This document shows, piece after piece, positions 41,767 to 50,382 of a DNA stretch of 64,000 bases; the first letter of the stretch is position 1; every line of letters starts with the position of its first letter. The position numbers were made by a program, and so were the translations under genes. The notes beneath the pieces were generated by a model. It was not told the DNA's origin. It saw only the letters and a list, made by a program, of their open reading frames with translations, and ran no database searches. This DNA comes from Microlunatus phosphovorus NM-1 (GTDB lineage: Bacteria; Actinomycetota; Actinomycetes; Propionibacteriales; Propionibacteriaceae), in contig NC_015635.1 of assembly GCF_000270245.1 (NCBI RefSeq), positions 3,534,001 to 3,598,000 of the forward strand, given 5' to 3'.

Positions 41767-42069
41767 CGATCCTCCAGTGACGCGGGCGAGGGCTGTCTTC
41801 CCCAACATCCTCACGACACGCCGTCCAGCGGATCGAGCACCATTCTGCCTCAGGAGTCACACCAGAACCAAGGGGCAATCGGCCCGAAGATCGCCGAACC
41901 CGGCGCCGCACCACTTCCTGTTCCGACTTCGCACCATTTCCGCCGACTCCGCACCATTTCCGCCGACTCCGCACCATTTCCGTTGCGACTTCGCACCAAC
42001 TGCTGCTACCGCGCACCAAGCCTGCCTGGTGCGCAGTGACAGCAAATGGTGCGAAGTCGAGGCTGGCGG
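41767..42069. repeat. GCACCA-rich tandem and inverted repeats (non-coding)
   Basis: The 303-base gap contains three tandem copies of a 20-bp unit, CGACTCCGCACCATTTCCGC, at about 41924-41983. A partial decayed copy follows. Bases 42044-42059 (AAATGGTGCGAAGTCG) are the exact reverse complement of 41924-41939. Inside lies a second hairpin, GCGCACCA (42011-42018) with TGGTGCGC (42027-42034). Both neighbouring genes are on the minus strand, so this lies after the dioxygenase gene and before DUF3145. No gene is supported here. Confidence 0.7.
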
Positions 42070-43071
42070 TCAAGCAGACGGCTTGCCAGGCCCGCCACTA
42101 GGTCCACCGCCACTAGATCCACCGCCACCAGGTAGGCCACCCGCCCCGCCGCCGGGGCCACCGCCGCCTTGGGGAGCGCTGCCGCCGGTCGGCTCGGTCG
42201 CGGTGTCGATCGGGACGGACAAGGTGGCGACATAGCCGTCGGCCACCGAGCCGGTGACGGTCGCGAGTTGATGCACCCCCGCATCGTCACCGAAGACGTT
42301 GTCGTTCTCGAGGCTCACATCGGCGAGATTGGTCACCGATTGTTCATAGCCCTCGGTGGCATACACGACGTCCAGCACATCCTTCGGCAGCGCGAGCTGG
42401 GAGGTGGAGATCGCCTTCGTCGAGTCGGTGATCGAGTCCTGATCGGGATACACCTCGAAATGCACATGCGGCCACCGGCCCGAATAGCAGGCGGGAAAGA
42501 TGCTGGTGAACCGGACCTTGCCGTCGGCGTCGGCGATCTGCACACCGCGCAGATAGTTCTCGTTCTCCAAGCCCGAGGAGTACATCGAGTAGCGACCTTC
42601 CCGGTCGCAGTGCCAGGCATAGACGGCGACGCCGGCGTACGGGGCGTTGTCCTTTGCCATGTCCAGGATGGTCAGCTCGAACTCGAACGGCACGCCCTCC
42701 GCGGTTGCCGACCCGGTGCCGAAGCTGGAGCGGATGTCCTGCCGGACGATGCCGGACTGCTCCAGCACGTCCGGACCGTTGGACCCGTCACCCGGATAGG
42801 GTCCGGCGGTCTCGTCCGGGATCTCGGTCACTGCGCCACTGGCAGCGCTTGCGCCGCTTGCGTCACTGGATGAGGTCGTATCGACCCCGCAGGCGGCCAG
42901 CACGGCGACACCGGCACCGAGACCGAACACCTTCAGCATGCGGCGTCGGGAGAAGAGCGTGCCAACATCGAAGCTCAGACCCTGGTCGACCACCTCGTCG
43001 TCGGGTCGCGGCAGAAGACGGCCCTGGTACGCGGGTCCGGCGGGGGTGTGATCAGGCAGTGGCTGGTTCAT
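42070..43071 (-). CDS. Tat-exported lipoprotein, intradiol dioxygenase-like
   Basis: 333 residues. The twin-arginine signal is SRRRMLKVFGLGAGVAVLAACG, whose LAAC lipobox predicts lipid attachment after export. The core has the intradiol ring-cleavage pattern: TAGPYPGDG, VAVYAWHCDREGRYSMY, and the iron ligands in YSGRWPHVHFEVYP. Cytoplasmic relatives split catechols; exported ones have no settled role. The last 35 residues are almost only Gly, Pro and Ser, a low-complexity tail. GAGAGG precedes ATG 43071. A much longer frame upstream is antisense to the S9 peptidase. Confidence 0.88.
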   Translation of the reverse strand: MNQPLPDHTPAGPAYQGRLLPRPDDEVVDQGLSFDVGTLFSRRRMLKVFGLGAGVAVLAACGVDTTSSSDASGASAASGAVTEIPDETAGPYPGDGSNGPDVLEQSGIVRQDIRSSFGTGSATAEGVPFEFELTILDMAKDNAPYAGVAVYAWHCDREGRYSMYSSGLENENYLRGVQIADADGKVRFTSIFPACYSGRWPHVHFEVYPDQDSITDSTKAISTSQLALPKDVLDVVYATEGYEQSVTNLADVSLENDNVFGDDAGVHQLATVTGSVADGYVATLSVPIDTATEPTGGSAPQGGGGPGGGAGGLPGGGGSSGGGPSGGPGKPSA

Positions 43072-43212
43072 CGGGGCCTCTCGATTGGTCTGTGCACGTG
43101 ATCCTGCCCAATGGGACTGTGTTGGAGTCCGCCCGCTCCTGTGTGCCGACTGTGCTTTTCCCATGCCGGCTGGAACCGGTGCCGATCTCGGGATCCTCCA
43201 TATAGTGGCGAG

Positions 43213-45138
43213 ATGACCATTGCGCCCTACGGATCCTGGCCCTCGATCGTGACCACCGACCTCGTCACCTCGGGCACGGTCGGGCTGAGCGCACCCCTGC
43301 TCGACGGTGACACGCTCTACTGGCTGGAGTCCCGGCCCAGCGAAGGCGGTCGAGTCGGCCTGTGGCGCTGCCACAGAGACCACCCGGCCGAGTTGGTCGT
43401 GCCTGCGCCGTACAACGTGCGCACCGGCGTCCACGAGTACGGCGGCGGCGCGTACGCGGTTCGGGACGGGGTCGTCGTCTTCTCCGACCTGACCGACAAC
43501 CGGCTCTACCGTCTTGTCGATGGCCGGCCGGTCGCACTGACGCAGAGCTCGGACCACCGGTACGCCGACGTACGGGTCCATCCCGATCGGCACCTGGTGC
43601 TCGCCGTCCGTGAGGACCACACCGGAGGCGGCGAGCCGGTCAACACCATCGTCGCCCTCGATCTCGACGGGAGTGGCGACGGAGCGGTGCTCTGCTCCGG
43701 CGCCGACTTCTATGCCGATCCCGAGCTGTCCGCCGACGGCGAGCTGGCCTGGACGGAGTGGAACCACCCGGCGATGCCGTGGGATGCCACCCGCATCCGC
43801 AGAGGCCGACTCATCGACCGGCCCGCGCTCGCGCTGACCGAGATCAGCGAGGTCGCCGGCGGCGACCACGAGTCGGCCGTACACCCACGCTGGGCACCAG
43901 ACGGCGAACTGATCTTCATCTCCGACCGGACCGGCTGGTGGAACCTGTACGCCGTTCGCGACCAGGAAACGACCCCACTGTGGCCGGAGGACGCGGAGTT
44001 CGCCACCCCGCAGTGGGTCTTCGGTGACCAGCCGTACGCGGTTCTCGACTCCCGCCGGCTGCTCGCCACGCACGTGAGCAACGGCGTCACCTCGATCCAA
44101 TTGCTGGACCGAGACTCGAACACACTGCGACCGATCCTGGAAGACGGGCTTTACGGATCGGTGGCCGCCGGTGGCGGCCTGGCTGCCGCGATCATCGAGG
44201 ACGCCGACCGGCCGGCCCGGCTGGCGGTGGCCGACCTGACTACCGCCACGTGGACCGATGTCCGGCGGGCCAGTGACCAGGCGCTCCCGACGCCGTGGGT
44301 ATCGATCCCCCGGGCAGTCAGCTGGCCGAGCACCCTCGACGATGTCCCTGGTGAGGTGCACGGCTGGTACTACCCGCCGACCAATCCGGAGTGGCGGGCG
44401 CCGGACGGTGATCGGCCGCCGCTGATCACCCTCTCGCACGGCGGGCCGACGGGTTTCTCCGACAACGGTTTCAACATCGGTCTGCAGTACTGGACGTCGC
44501 GCGGGTTCGCGGTGCTGGATGTGAACTACCGCGGTTCGACCGGCTACGGCCGGTCCTATCGTGATGCGCTGCGGGGCCGGTGGGGCGTGGTCGACGTCGC
44601 CGACTGCGCCGACGGTGCGGCGGCGCTGGCTGCCCAGGGATTGGCGGATCCGCAGCGACTCATCGTGCGTGGTGGCAGCGCCGGCGGCTACACGACGCTG
44701 CAGGCGCTCACCACGACGGACGTCTTCACGGCCGGCATCAGCTTCTACGGGGTGGCCGATCCGGAGGCACTGGCCCGCGACACGCACAAGTTCGAGTCTC
44801 GGTATCTCGACGGACTGATCGGACCATACCCGGAGGCCATCGAGATCTACCGCGAGCGCTCCCCCATCCTGCACGTCGACCGGCTGTCGGTGCCGCTGCT
44901 GCTGCTCCAGGGGTCCGAGGACGCGGTCGTGCCGCCCAATCAGGCCGAGACCATGGCCGCCGCCGTCCGGGCCAAGGATCTCCCAGTCGCCATGATCATC
45001 TTCGAAGGCGAGGGCCACGGCTTCCGTCGGGCCGATTCGATCAAGGCCGCGCTCGAAGCCCAGCTGTTCTTCCTGGGCAAGGTGTTCGGCTTCACGCCGG
45101 CCGACGATCTGCCCGTGATCGAGATCGACAACCTCTGA
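43213..45138 (+). CDS. S9 family prolyl-oligopeptidase-type peptidase
   Basis: 641 residues, no signal peptide. An N-terminal beta-propeller (about 1-390, with PRWAPDGELIFISDRTGWWN) caps a C-terminal alpha/beta-hydrolase. Catalytic Ser is in VRGGSAGGYTTLQAL, Asp in QGSEDAVVPP and His in EGEGHGFRR. The substrate-side string is LSHGGPTGFSDNG. A cytoplasmic oligopeptidase or acylaminoacyl-peptidase is expected. It is divergent from the dioxygenase gene, 141 bases apart. Confidence 0.92.
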   Translation: MTIAPYGSWPSIVTTDLVTSGTVGLSAPLLDGDTLYWLESRPSEGGRVGLWRCHRDHPAELVVPAPYNVRTGVHEYGGGAYAVRDGVVVFSDLTDNRLYRLVDGRPVALTQSSDHRYADVRVHPDRHLVLAVREDHTGGGEPVNTIVALDLDGSGDGAVLCSGADFYADPELSADGELAWTEWNHPAMPWDATRIRRGRLIDRPALALTEISEVAGGDHESAVHPRWAPDGELIFISDRTGWWNLYAVRDQETTPLWPEDAEFATPQWVFGDQPYAVLDSRRLLATHVSNGVTSIQLLDRDSNTLRPILEDGLYGSVAAGGGLAAAIIEDADRPARLAVADLTTATWTDVRRASDQALPTPWVSIPRAVSWPSTLDDVPGEVHGWYYPPTNPEWRAPDGDRPPLITLSHGGPTGFSDNGFNIGLQYWTSRGFAVLDVNYRGSTGYGRSYRDALRGRWGVVDVADCADGAAALAAQGLADPQRLIVRGGSAGGYTTLQALTTTDVFTAGISFYGVADPEALARDTHKFESRYLDGLIGPYPEAIEIYRERSPILHVDRLSVPLLLLQGSEDAVVPPNQAETMAAAVRAKDLPVAMIIFEGEGHGFRRADSIKAALEAQLFFLGKVFGFTPADDLPVIEIDNL

Positions 45139-45149
45139 TCAGCACGCGA

Positions 45150-45884
45150 TCAGCGGGCCGAGACCGGCCAATAGTCGTTCGGATCCAGCCGGTTGCCGAA
45201 GATCGCCTGGCCGACGCGTACGGTCGTCGCCCCGTAGCTGATGGCCAGCTCGTAGTCGCCCGACATGCCCATCGACAGTTCCCGCCACCACTCCGGATGG
45301 TCATGGCTGTCCTGCAGGCGAGCCTGCAGCTCCCGCATCCGGGCGAAGCAGGCGCCGACCAGGGCGGCGTCGTCGGAGAACACCGCCAGCGTCATCAGCC
45401 CGCGGACTCGTAGCGTCTGGAACTGCTCGAGCTCGCGGGCAAAGCCCGGCACGTCCTCAGGCGCCAGACCGAACTTCGACTCCTCGCCCGAGGAGTTCAC
45501 CTGGACGAACACGTCCAGAGTCCGGTCCAGCATGTGCAGGCGCCGGTTCAGGGCCTCGGCCACCCGCAGCGAGTCGAGCGCATGGAACTCGTCCGCCACC
45601 GCGGCGACCTGCCTGGCCTTGTTGGTCTGCAGGTGGCCGATGACAGCCCAGCGCAGGTCGGGCACATCGGCGAACACCTCGGCCTTGGCGACCGCCTCCT
45701 GGACCTTGTTCTCGCCGAAGAGCCGGACTCCGGCGTCGTACGCCTCCCGGATCGCCGACGGCGGTTTGGTCTTGCTCACCGGCAGCAGCCGTACCTGTGA
45801 CGGGTCCCGTCCCGCGGCGACGCAGGCCTCATCGACACGTCGGCGTACCTCGGCCAGGTTCTCGGCGATCCCCACCTGCCCCAC
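45150..45884 (-). CDS. YggS/PLPBP family pyridoxal-phosphate homeostasis protein
   Basis: About 244 residues from GTG 45884, or GTG 45875. It has the fold-III PLP barrel: the lysine is in LLPVSKTKPPSAI, GENKVQEAVAK follows, then WAVIGHLQTNKARQV, and the phosphate site is SMGMSGDYELAISYGATTVR. These proteins buffer PLP rather than catalyse a defined reaction. It follows the VWA gene with essentially no gap, so it may be co-transcribed, although in many actinobacteria it lies with ftsZ. Confidence 0.92.
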   Translation of the reverse strand: MGQVGIAENLAEVRRRVDEACVAAGRDPSQVRLLPVSKTKPPSAIREAYDAGVRLFGENKVQEAVAKAEVFADVPDLRWAVIGHLQTNKARQVAAVADEFHALDSLRVAEALNRRLHMLDRTLDVFVQVNSSGEESKFGLAPEDVPGFARELEQFQTLRVRGLMTLAVFSDDAALVGACFARMRELQARLQDSHDHPEWWRELSMGMSGDYELAISYGATTVRVGQAIFGNRLDPNDYWPVSAR

Positions 45885-45885
45885 C

Positions 45886-46854
45886 CTAGGGCCAGCGGGC
45901 ACCCAGCGAGATCATCCCGAGGGCGGCCAGGATGGCGAAGGCCAGCCCGAACCCGGCATACCGCGAGGTGACCTCCTTGTCCACCTTCTCCTTGCCGACC
46001 GAGCTGCCGATGTCGGAGTAGACCTCTTTCAGCTGACCGGCGCTCTCGGCGGTGTACGCCTGGCCGCCGGAGATCTTGGCGACCCGTTGCAGTTCGACGC
46101 GGTCCACGGGCACCGGTTCCCGCCGGTTGTTGACCTCGATGTAGCCGTCCTCGGTGCCATAAGCGATCGTGTAGATCGGCACATTCTGATCCCGGGCAGC
46201 ACGCGCCGCCTGGTCGGACGGCCTACCGACCTGGGTCTTGCCGTCACTGAGCAGCACGATCCGTGCCGGTACGTCGGCATTCGGATCGGTCGGATCGGGC
46301 GGCACCTGCGACAACGCCGCCAGCGAGGTATAGATGCCCTCGCCGATGGCAGTCGACGGCTGCGGCTGGAGCGCGTCGATGGCGGCGGTGACCGCACCCC
46401 GGTCGAGCGTCGGCGGGACCAGGGTGGTCGCGGTGCCGGCGAAGGAGACCAGGGAGACGTTGAACTTCGGCGGCAGCGACGTGACGAACTGTGAGGCGGC
46501 GGCCTTGGCAGCCTCCAGTCTGGTGGGCTGCACGTCCGTCGCCTCCATCGACAGCGAGACGTCGATCGTGACCACGACCGTGGCCCGTTCGCGCGGCACC
46601 GACACCTGATCCTTCGGCTTGGCGAAGGCCAGAGTGAGCGTCAGCAGACTGAGGATCGACAAGCCGACCGCGACATGACGCACCCAGACCCGGTCTTTCG
46701 GGATGACCAGATCGAACATCGTCCGGCCCATCGTCCGCCGCCTGCTGGCCCGGCGCCGCGACAGCAGCAGATAGCCGCCAATCAGCGCCGGGATGATCAG
46801 CAGCAGCCACAGCCTGTTGGGCGCCAGAAACTGCAACATGGGAATCAGGGCCAT
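45886..46854 (-). CDS. VWA-domain membrane protein (BatA-like), copy 1
   Basis: 322 residues. Two N-terminal membrane helices (about 12-32 and 60-80) precede a von Willebrand A domain with the MIDAS motif DVSLSM, then a threonine of the metal site near PSTAIGEGIY and the aspartate in LLSDGKT; a C-terminal helix (FGLAFAILAALGMISLGA) ends the protein. It overlaps copy 2 by 10 bases, and the two are clear paralogues by tandem duplication. Such proteins act with MoxR ATPases in chaperone-like assembly at the membrane. Confidence 0.9.
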   Translation of the reverse strand: MALIPMLQFLAPNRLWLLLIIPALIGGYLLLSRRRASRRRTMGRTMFDLVIPKDRVWVRHVAVGLSILSLLTLTLAFAKPKDQVSVPRERATVVVTIDVSLSMEATDVQPTRLEAAKAAASQFVTSLPPKFNVSLVSFAGTATTLVPPTLDRGAVTAAIDALQPQPSTAIGEGIYTSLAALSQVPPDPTDPNADVPARIVLLSDGKTQVGRPSDQAARAARDQNVPIYTIAYGTEDGYIEVNNRREPVPVDRVELQRVAKISGGQAYTAESAGQLKEVYSDIGSSVGKEKVDKEVTSRYAGFGLAFAILAALGMISLGARWP

Positions 46855-47843
46855 TTCGCCCCCAGGGAGATCGCTCCGAGGGCGGCGAGCACGGCGAAGG
46901 CCAGACCGTAGCCCGCGAACCGCGAGGTCACTTCGCGCTCCGCCTTCTCATAGCCCACCTCGGAGCCGATGTTGGCGTACACCGTCTTGAGCTGGTCGAC
47001 GGTCGCGGCGGCGAAATACTGCCCGTTGGTCAGCGCGGCGATCTGTTTCATCAGCTCGTGGTCGACCGGAACCGCCTGTCGCTCGTCGTCGAGATCGACG
47101 TAGCCGTTCTCCGTCCCGTACGCGATCGTGTAGATCGGCACCTTCGCCTTGCGTGCCTCCGCCGCACCCTGCATCGGTGCCCGCCCGGCGGTGTTCGATC
47201 CGTCGCTGAGCAGCACGATCGCCCCCGGAGCGACGGAGTCCGGCTTCTTGGGGTCCTTCGGCGCCTGCTGCAGTGCCCGGAGCGCGGTGTAGATGCCCTC
47301 GCCGATCGCCGTGCCGTCCTGCAGCTGGATGCTGTTGATCGCATTCTCGACCGTGTTGTGCGCCAGGGTCGGCGGCACCAGGATCGAGGCGTTGCCGGCC
47401 ATCGAGACGATCGACACGTTGTACTTCTCCGGCAGCTTCTCGACGAACTCGATCGCGGCGGTCTTGGCCGCCGCCAGTCGGTTCGGTGCGACATCGGTGG
47501 CCTGCATCGACTGCGACGCGTCGATGACGATGACCACGGTGGCCCGCTCTCGCGGCACGTCGATCACGGTGCTCGGTCGGGCGAAAGCCGCGGTCAGCGT
47601 GATCAGACTGAGCAGCGACAGCGCCACCGCGAGATGCCGCCGCCATTGCGACTGCTTGGGCACCACCACATCGAGCATCGAGGTATTGGTGAAACGCATC
47701 CCCCGCCGGTTCTTGCGCCGGGTCGCCCAGATGTACGCGCCGACCAACAGGGGGATGACCAGCAGGATCAGCAGCCGGTCAGGCGAGAGGAAGGTCAGCA
47801 GTGGCATCATGGCGAGCTGCTGAGGAAGCAGCTGCGGGATCAC
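46845..47843 (-). CDS. VWA-domain membrane protein (BatA-like), copy 2
   Basis: 332 residues, same layout as copy 1: two helices, a VWA domain with DASQSM as MIDAS, DGTAIGEGIYTALRAL, LLSDGSNTAGR, and a C-terminal helix (YGLAFAVLAALGAISLGAKW). Many strings are shared with copy 1, including PRERATVV and PIYTIAYGTE. It overlaps the DUF58 gene by four bases. The two VWA proteins may form a hetero-complex (inference). Confidence 0.9.
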   Translation of the reverse strand: MIPQLLPQQLAMMPLLTFLSPDRLLILLVIPLLVGAYIWATRRKNRRGMRFTNTSMLDVVVPKQSQWRRHLAVALSLLSLITLTAAFARPSTVIDVPRERATVVIVIDASQSMQATDVAPNRLAAAKTAAIEFVEKLPEKYNVSIVSMAGNASILVPPTLAHNTVENAINSIQLQDGTAIGEGIYTALRALQQAPKDPKKPDSVAPGAIVLLSDGSNTAGRAPMQGAAEARKAKVPIYTIAYGTENGYVDLDDERQAVPVDHELMKQIAALTNGQYFAAATVDQLKTVYANIGSEVGYEKAEREVTSRFAGYGLAFAVLAALGAISLGAKWP

Positions 47844-48967
47844 TTCGTCACTCCTTGCGGCGGCGCATGCAACATGCTGGCGACGCGACGGTAGGCCAGC
47901 ACGAAGCGGGCGATGTCGGCCACCCAGTCACGGTCGGTACGGAGCTGGATGTGCCCCACACCAGCACGACGAAGCGCGATCCTGATTCGTTCCCGCTGGG
48001 CGGCCGAGGCGGCGTCCATCCGGGCCCTGGCCGCCGGATCGGCGGTGTTGACGTACCGCTCGAAACTGGTCTCCGGATCGCGGATCAACATGTCCCCGAC
48101 GTCGGGGAACTCGATCTCCCGCGTGTCGACCACCTCGACGGCGAGCACCTGGTTGCGGACGCCGAGCCGGCGCATCGGGCGCTCCCACTCGGGCTCGACA
48201 TTCGGGTCGAGCTCGTGGTCACCGGGGGTGAGGAAGTCCGAGACGACCACGCGCAGTCCACGCCGACGCTGCGTCCGGGACAGCTGCTCGACCGCGGCGG
48301 CCAGACTCATCGGACCGCTGGCGTGATCGGGCACGAACGGCTCGGTCAGCATCTTGCGCAGGATCCCGTAGAGCGCCGACCGCCCTGCCACCGCCGGCAG
48401 CCGCCGGATCTGGTCGGGCCGCATGATGTAGCCGCCGAACCGATCGCCTACTCGTTGGCTGAGGAAGCCGATGGTCGCGACCGCCGCGATGCCGAGGTCC
48501 CGCTTGGTGACCCCCTCGGTGCCCCAGTTCATCGACGGGGTGACGTCCAGCAGCGCCCACACTTCCAGCTCGCGATCGGAGATGGTGTCGCGGACATGGG
48601 GTGCACTGGTCCGCGCGGTCACCGCCCAGTCGATCCGGCGTACGTCGTCCTGGCCGGGCTGATAGAGCCGCGCCTCGTTGGTCTCCGATCCCGGGCCGGG
48701 CAACAGACCCAGATGATCACCGTGCAGAAAGCCCTCCAGGCGCCGGACGATCGCTAGCTCGAGCCGCCGCAGTGCCGCCTCGGGGGCGAGCTTGTTCAGC
48801 GGGATCGTGGGCTGCGTCGGCGTGCCCAGGACCGACGAGGCAGCTCCGTACGCCTCCTCCGGCGGCGCGGCGAACACGACCGGCGCGCCTGCGGGTGGGG
48901 GGAAACTCGGCGGACCAGTAGGTGGCGGAAAACTCGGCGGCCCGGTGGGTGGGGGGAAACTCGACAT
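47840..48967 (-). CDS. DUF58 domain protein of MoxR operon
   Basis: 375 residues. The start contains three copies of a SFPPPTGPP-type unit (residues 3-27), a flexible proline arm. The DUF58 part has the signature YQPGQDDVRRIDWAVTARTS, a VWA-like ALLDVTPSMNWG metal motif and VVVSDFLTPGDHELD. There is no membrane helix, unlike many DUF58 proteins. It lies between MoxR and the VWA genes and is presumably an adaptor of the ATPase complex. Confidence 0.9.
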   Translation of the reverse strand: MSSFPPPTGPPSFPPPTGPPSFPPPAGAPVVFAAPPEEAYGAASSVLGTPTQPTIPLNKLAPEAALRRLELAIVRRLEGFLHGDHLGLLPGPGSETNEARLYQPGQDDVRRIDWAVTARTSAPHVRDTISDRELEVWALLDVTPSMNWGTEGVTKRDLGIAAVATIGFLSQRVGDRFGGYIMRPDQIRRLPAVAGRSALYGILRKMLTEPFVPDHASGPMSLAAAVEQLSRTQRRRGLRVVVSDFLTPGDHELDPNVEPEWERPMRRLGVRNQVLAVEVVDTREIEFPDVGDMLIRDPETSFERYVNTADPAARARMDAASAAQRERIRIALRRAGVGHIQLRTDRDWVADIARFVLAYRRVASMLHAPPQGVTK

Positions 48968-48974
48968 CGCGACC

Positions 48975-50087
48975 TCAGCTGAAGTCCGGCTGCGCCACCT
49001 GCCGCTGCGGGGGGCGATGGCCGCCCGGCTGGGCGGACTGCCCGTTCCAGACGGGGGTGGGCGGCGGCACCATGGCGATGATCCGCTCGATCACCTGGGC
49101 CGGCTGGATGTTGTCGGCGATGGCGTCGAAACCGAGCACGATGCGGTGCGCCATCACATCCTTGGCGACCGCCTGCACGTCCGTCGGCAGCACATAGTCG
49201 CGACCATGGATCAGCGCCAGCGCGCGGGCAGCAGCGACCAGGCCGAGCGTCGCCCGTGGGCTGCAGCCGAGCTGGATGACCGAGGTCAGGTCCGGCAGGT
49301 TGAACTCGGCCGGCGTCCGCGTGGCCAGGACGAGCCGGACGATGTACTCCGCCACGAGGTTGTGGACGAACACCTCCGAGGCCTGCTTCTGCAGCTCGAT
49401 GATCCGCTGCGGGTCCAGCACCGGCCGTGAGGTCGGCGGCCGCACGCTCATTCGGCGGAGGATCTCGAACTCCTCGTTGCCGCGCGGATACGGCACGTCG
49501 ACCATCAGCAGGAACCGGTCGCGCTGAGCCTCCGGCAGCGGATAGACGCCTTCGGACTCGATCGGGTTCTGGGTGGCGATCACGATGAACGGCTCAGCCA
49601 TCGGATAGGTCACCCCGCCGATCGAGACCTGCTTCTCCGCCATCAGTTCGAGCATGGCGGCCTGCACCTTCGCCGGAGCACGGTTGACCTCGTCGGCCAG
49701 CACGAAGTTCACGAAAACCGGGCCCAGCTCGACGTCGAACCCCTCCTGGCTGGCCTTGTAGATCCGAGTGCCGACGATGTCGGACGGCACCAGGTCAGGA
49801 GTGAACTGGATCCGGGCGAAATCGCCGCCGACCACGGTCGCAAACGAACGCACCGCGAGCGTCTTGGCCACGCCGGGGACGCCCTCCAGAAGGATGTGCC
49901 CCTTGGCCAGCAGCCCAACCATGAGCTGCTCGACCATGTGCTCCTGACCGACGATCACCCGCTGCACCTGGGCGATCGCTTCACCCAGCAAGCGGGCGGC
50001 CTGCTGGTTCGGGTTCTGCGGGGAAGGTTGGGTCGGCGCTGCGGAGGAACCCACCGGGGTCCCTGGACCGTGCGACGGACTGCTCAC
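48975..50087 (-). CDS. MoxR-family AAA+ ATPase
   Basis: 370 residues from GTG 50087, preceded by AGGAG. Walker A is LLEGVPGVAKTLAVRSFA, Walker B VLADEVNRAPAK, sensor 1 IATQNPIESEGVYPLPEAQR, and arginine-rich RDRFLLMVDVPYPRG. First gene of the MoxR-DUF58-VWA-VWA operon, a conserved set known to mature or fold envelope and enzyme complexes. The N-terminal 35 residues are Pro/Gln-rich. The open frame extends to 50285 but without ribosome site or domain match. Confidence 0.93.
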   Translation of the reverse strand: MSSPSHGPGTPVGSSAAPTQPSPQNPNQQAARLLGEAIAQVQRVIVGQEHMVEQLMVGLLAKGHILLEGVPGVAKTLAVRSFATVVGGDFARIQFTPDLVPSDIVGTRIYKASQEGFDVELGPVFVNFVLADEVNRAPAKVQAAMLELMAEKQVSIGGVTYPMAEPFIVIATQNPIESEGVYPLPEAQRDRFLLMVDVPYPRGNEEFEILRRMSVRPPTSRPVLDPQRIIELQKQASEVFVHNLVAEYIVRLVLATRTPAEFNLPDLTSVIQLGCSPRATLGLVAAARALALIHGRDYVLPTDVQAVAKDVMAHRIVLGFDAIADNIQPAQVIERIIAMVPPPTPVWNGQSAQPGGHRPPQRQVAQPDFS

Positions 50088-50212
50088 TGATCGAACTCCT
50101 GGTTTCTCACGGGGGCGGACGGTGGGTGGGGAATCCAACACGTGCCGACTGCGGATCAGTGCCCCATTCTCGCAGACCACACCAAGCGCCTCTCGGAATC
50201 GGTGCGAGGGCG

Positions 50213-50357
50213 TACCAGGATCGGCTTGGCGGGGTACCAGGATCGGCCGGGCTGCATACCCGGATCGGCTCGCCAGAGTCGCCACCGGTCCCGCATAGAC
50301 TCGGCGAGCATGATTTCTGTCGAGCCATCCTCATGAGTTCAGGTTTGCTCGACAGAA
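50213..50357. promoter_or_regulatory. Three 22-bp-spaced direct repeats and a 10-bp inverted repeat
   Basis: TACCAGGATCGGC occurs at 50213-50225 and 50235-50247 and, with one change, at 50257-50269: exactly 22 bases between starts, about two helical turns. Further right, TTCTGTCGAG (50315-50324) pairs with CTCGACAGAA (50348-50357). All lie in the 295-base divergent gap between moxR and the gene at 50383. An activator array and an operator are plausible. Confidence 0.5.
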
Positions 50358-50382
50358 GTTCGCCAAGACCGACAGAGGAGCG

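Noticed and set aside
43072-45018. N-terminal extension of the dioxygenase frame
   Set aside because: The open frame continues only because it is antisense to the S9 peptidase gene. The Tat signal fixes the start at 43071.
50213-50269. CRISPR-like array
   Set aside because: Only three 13-bp repeats with 9-bp gaps; repeat and spacer are far too short and no cas gene is present. No CRISPR array was seen anywhere in the window.
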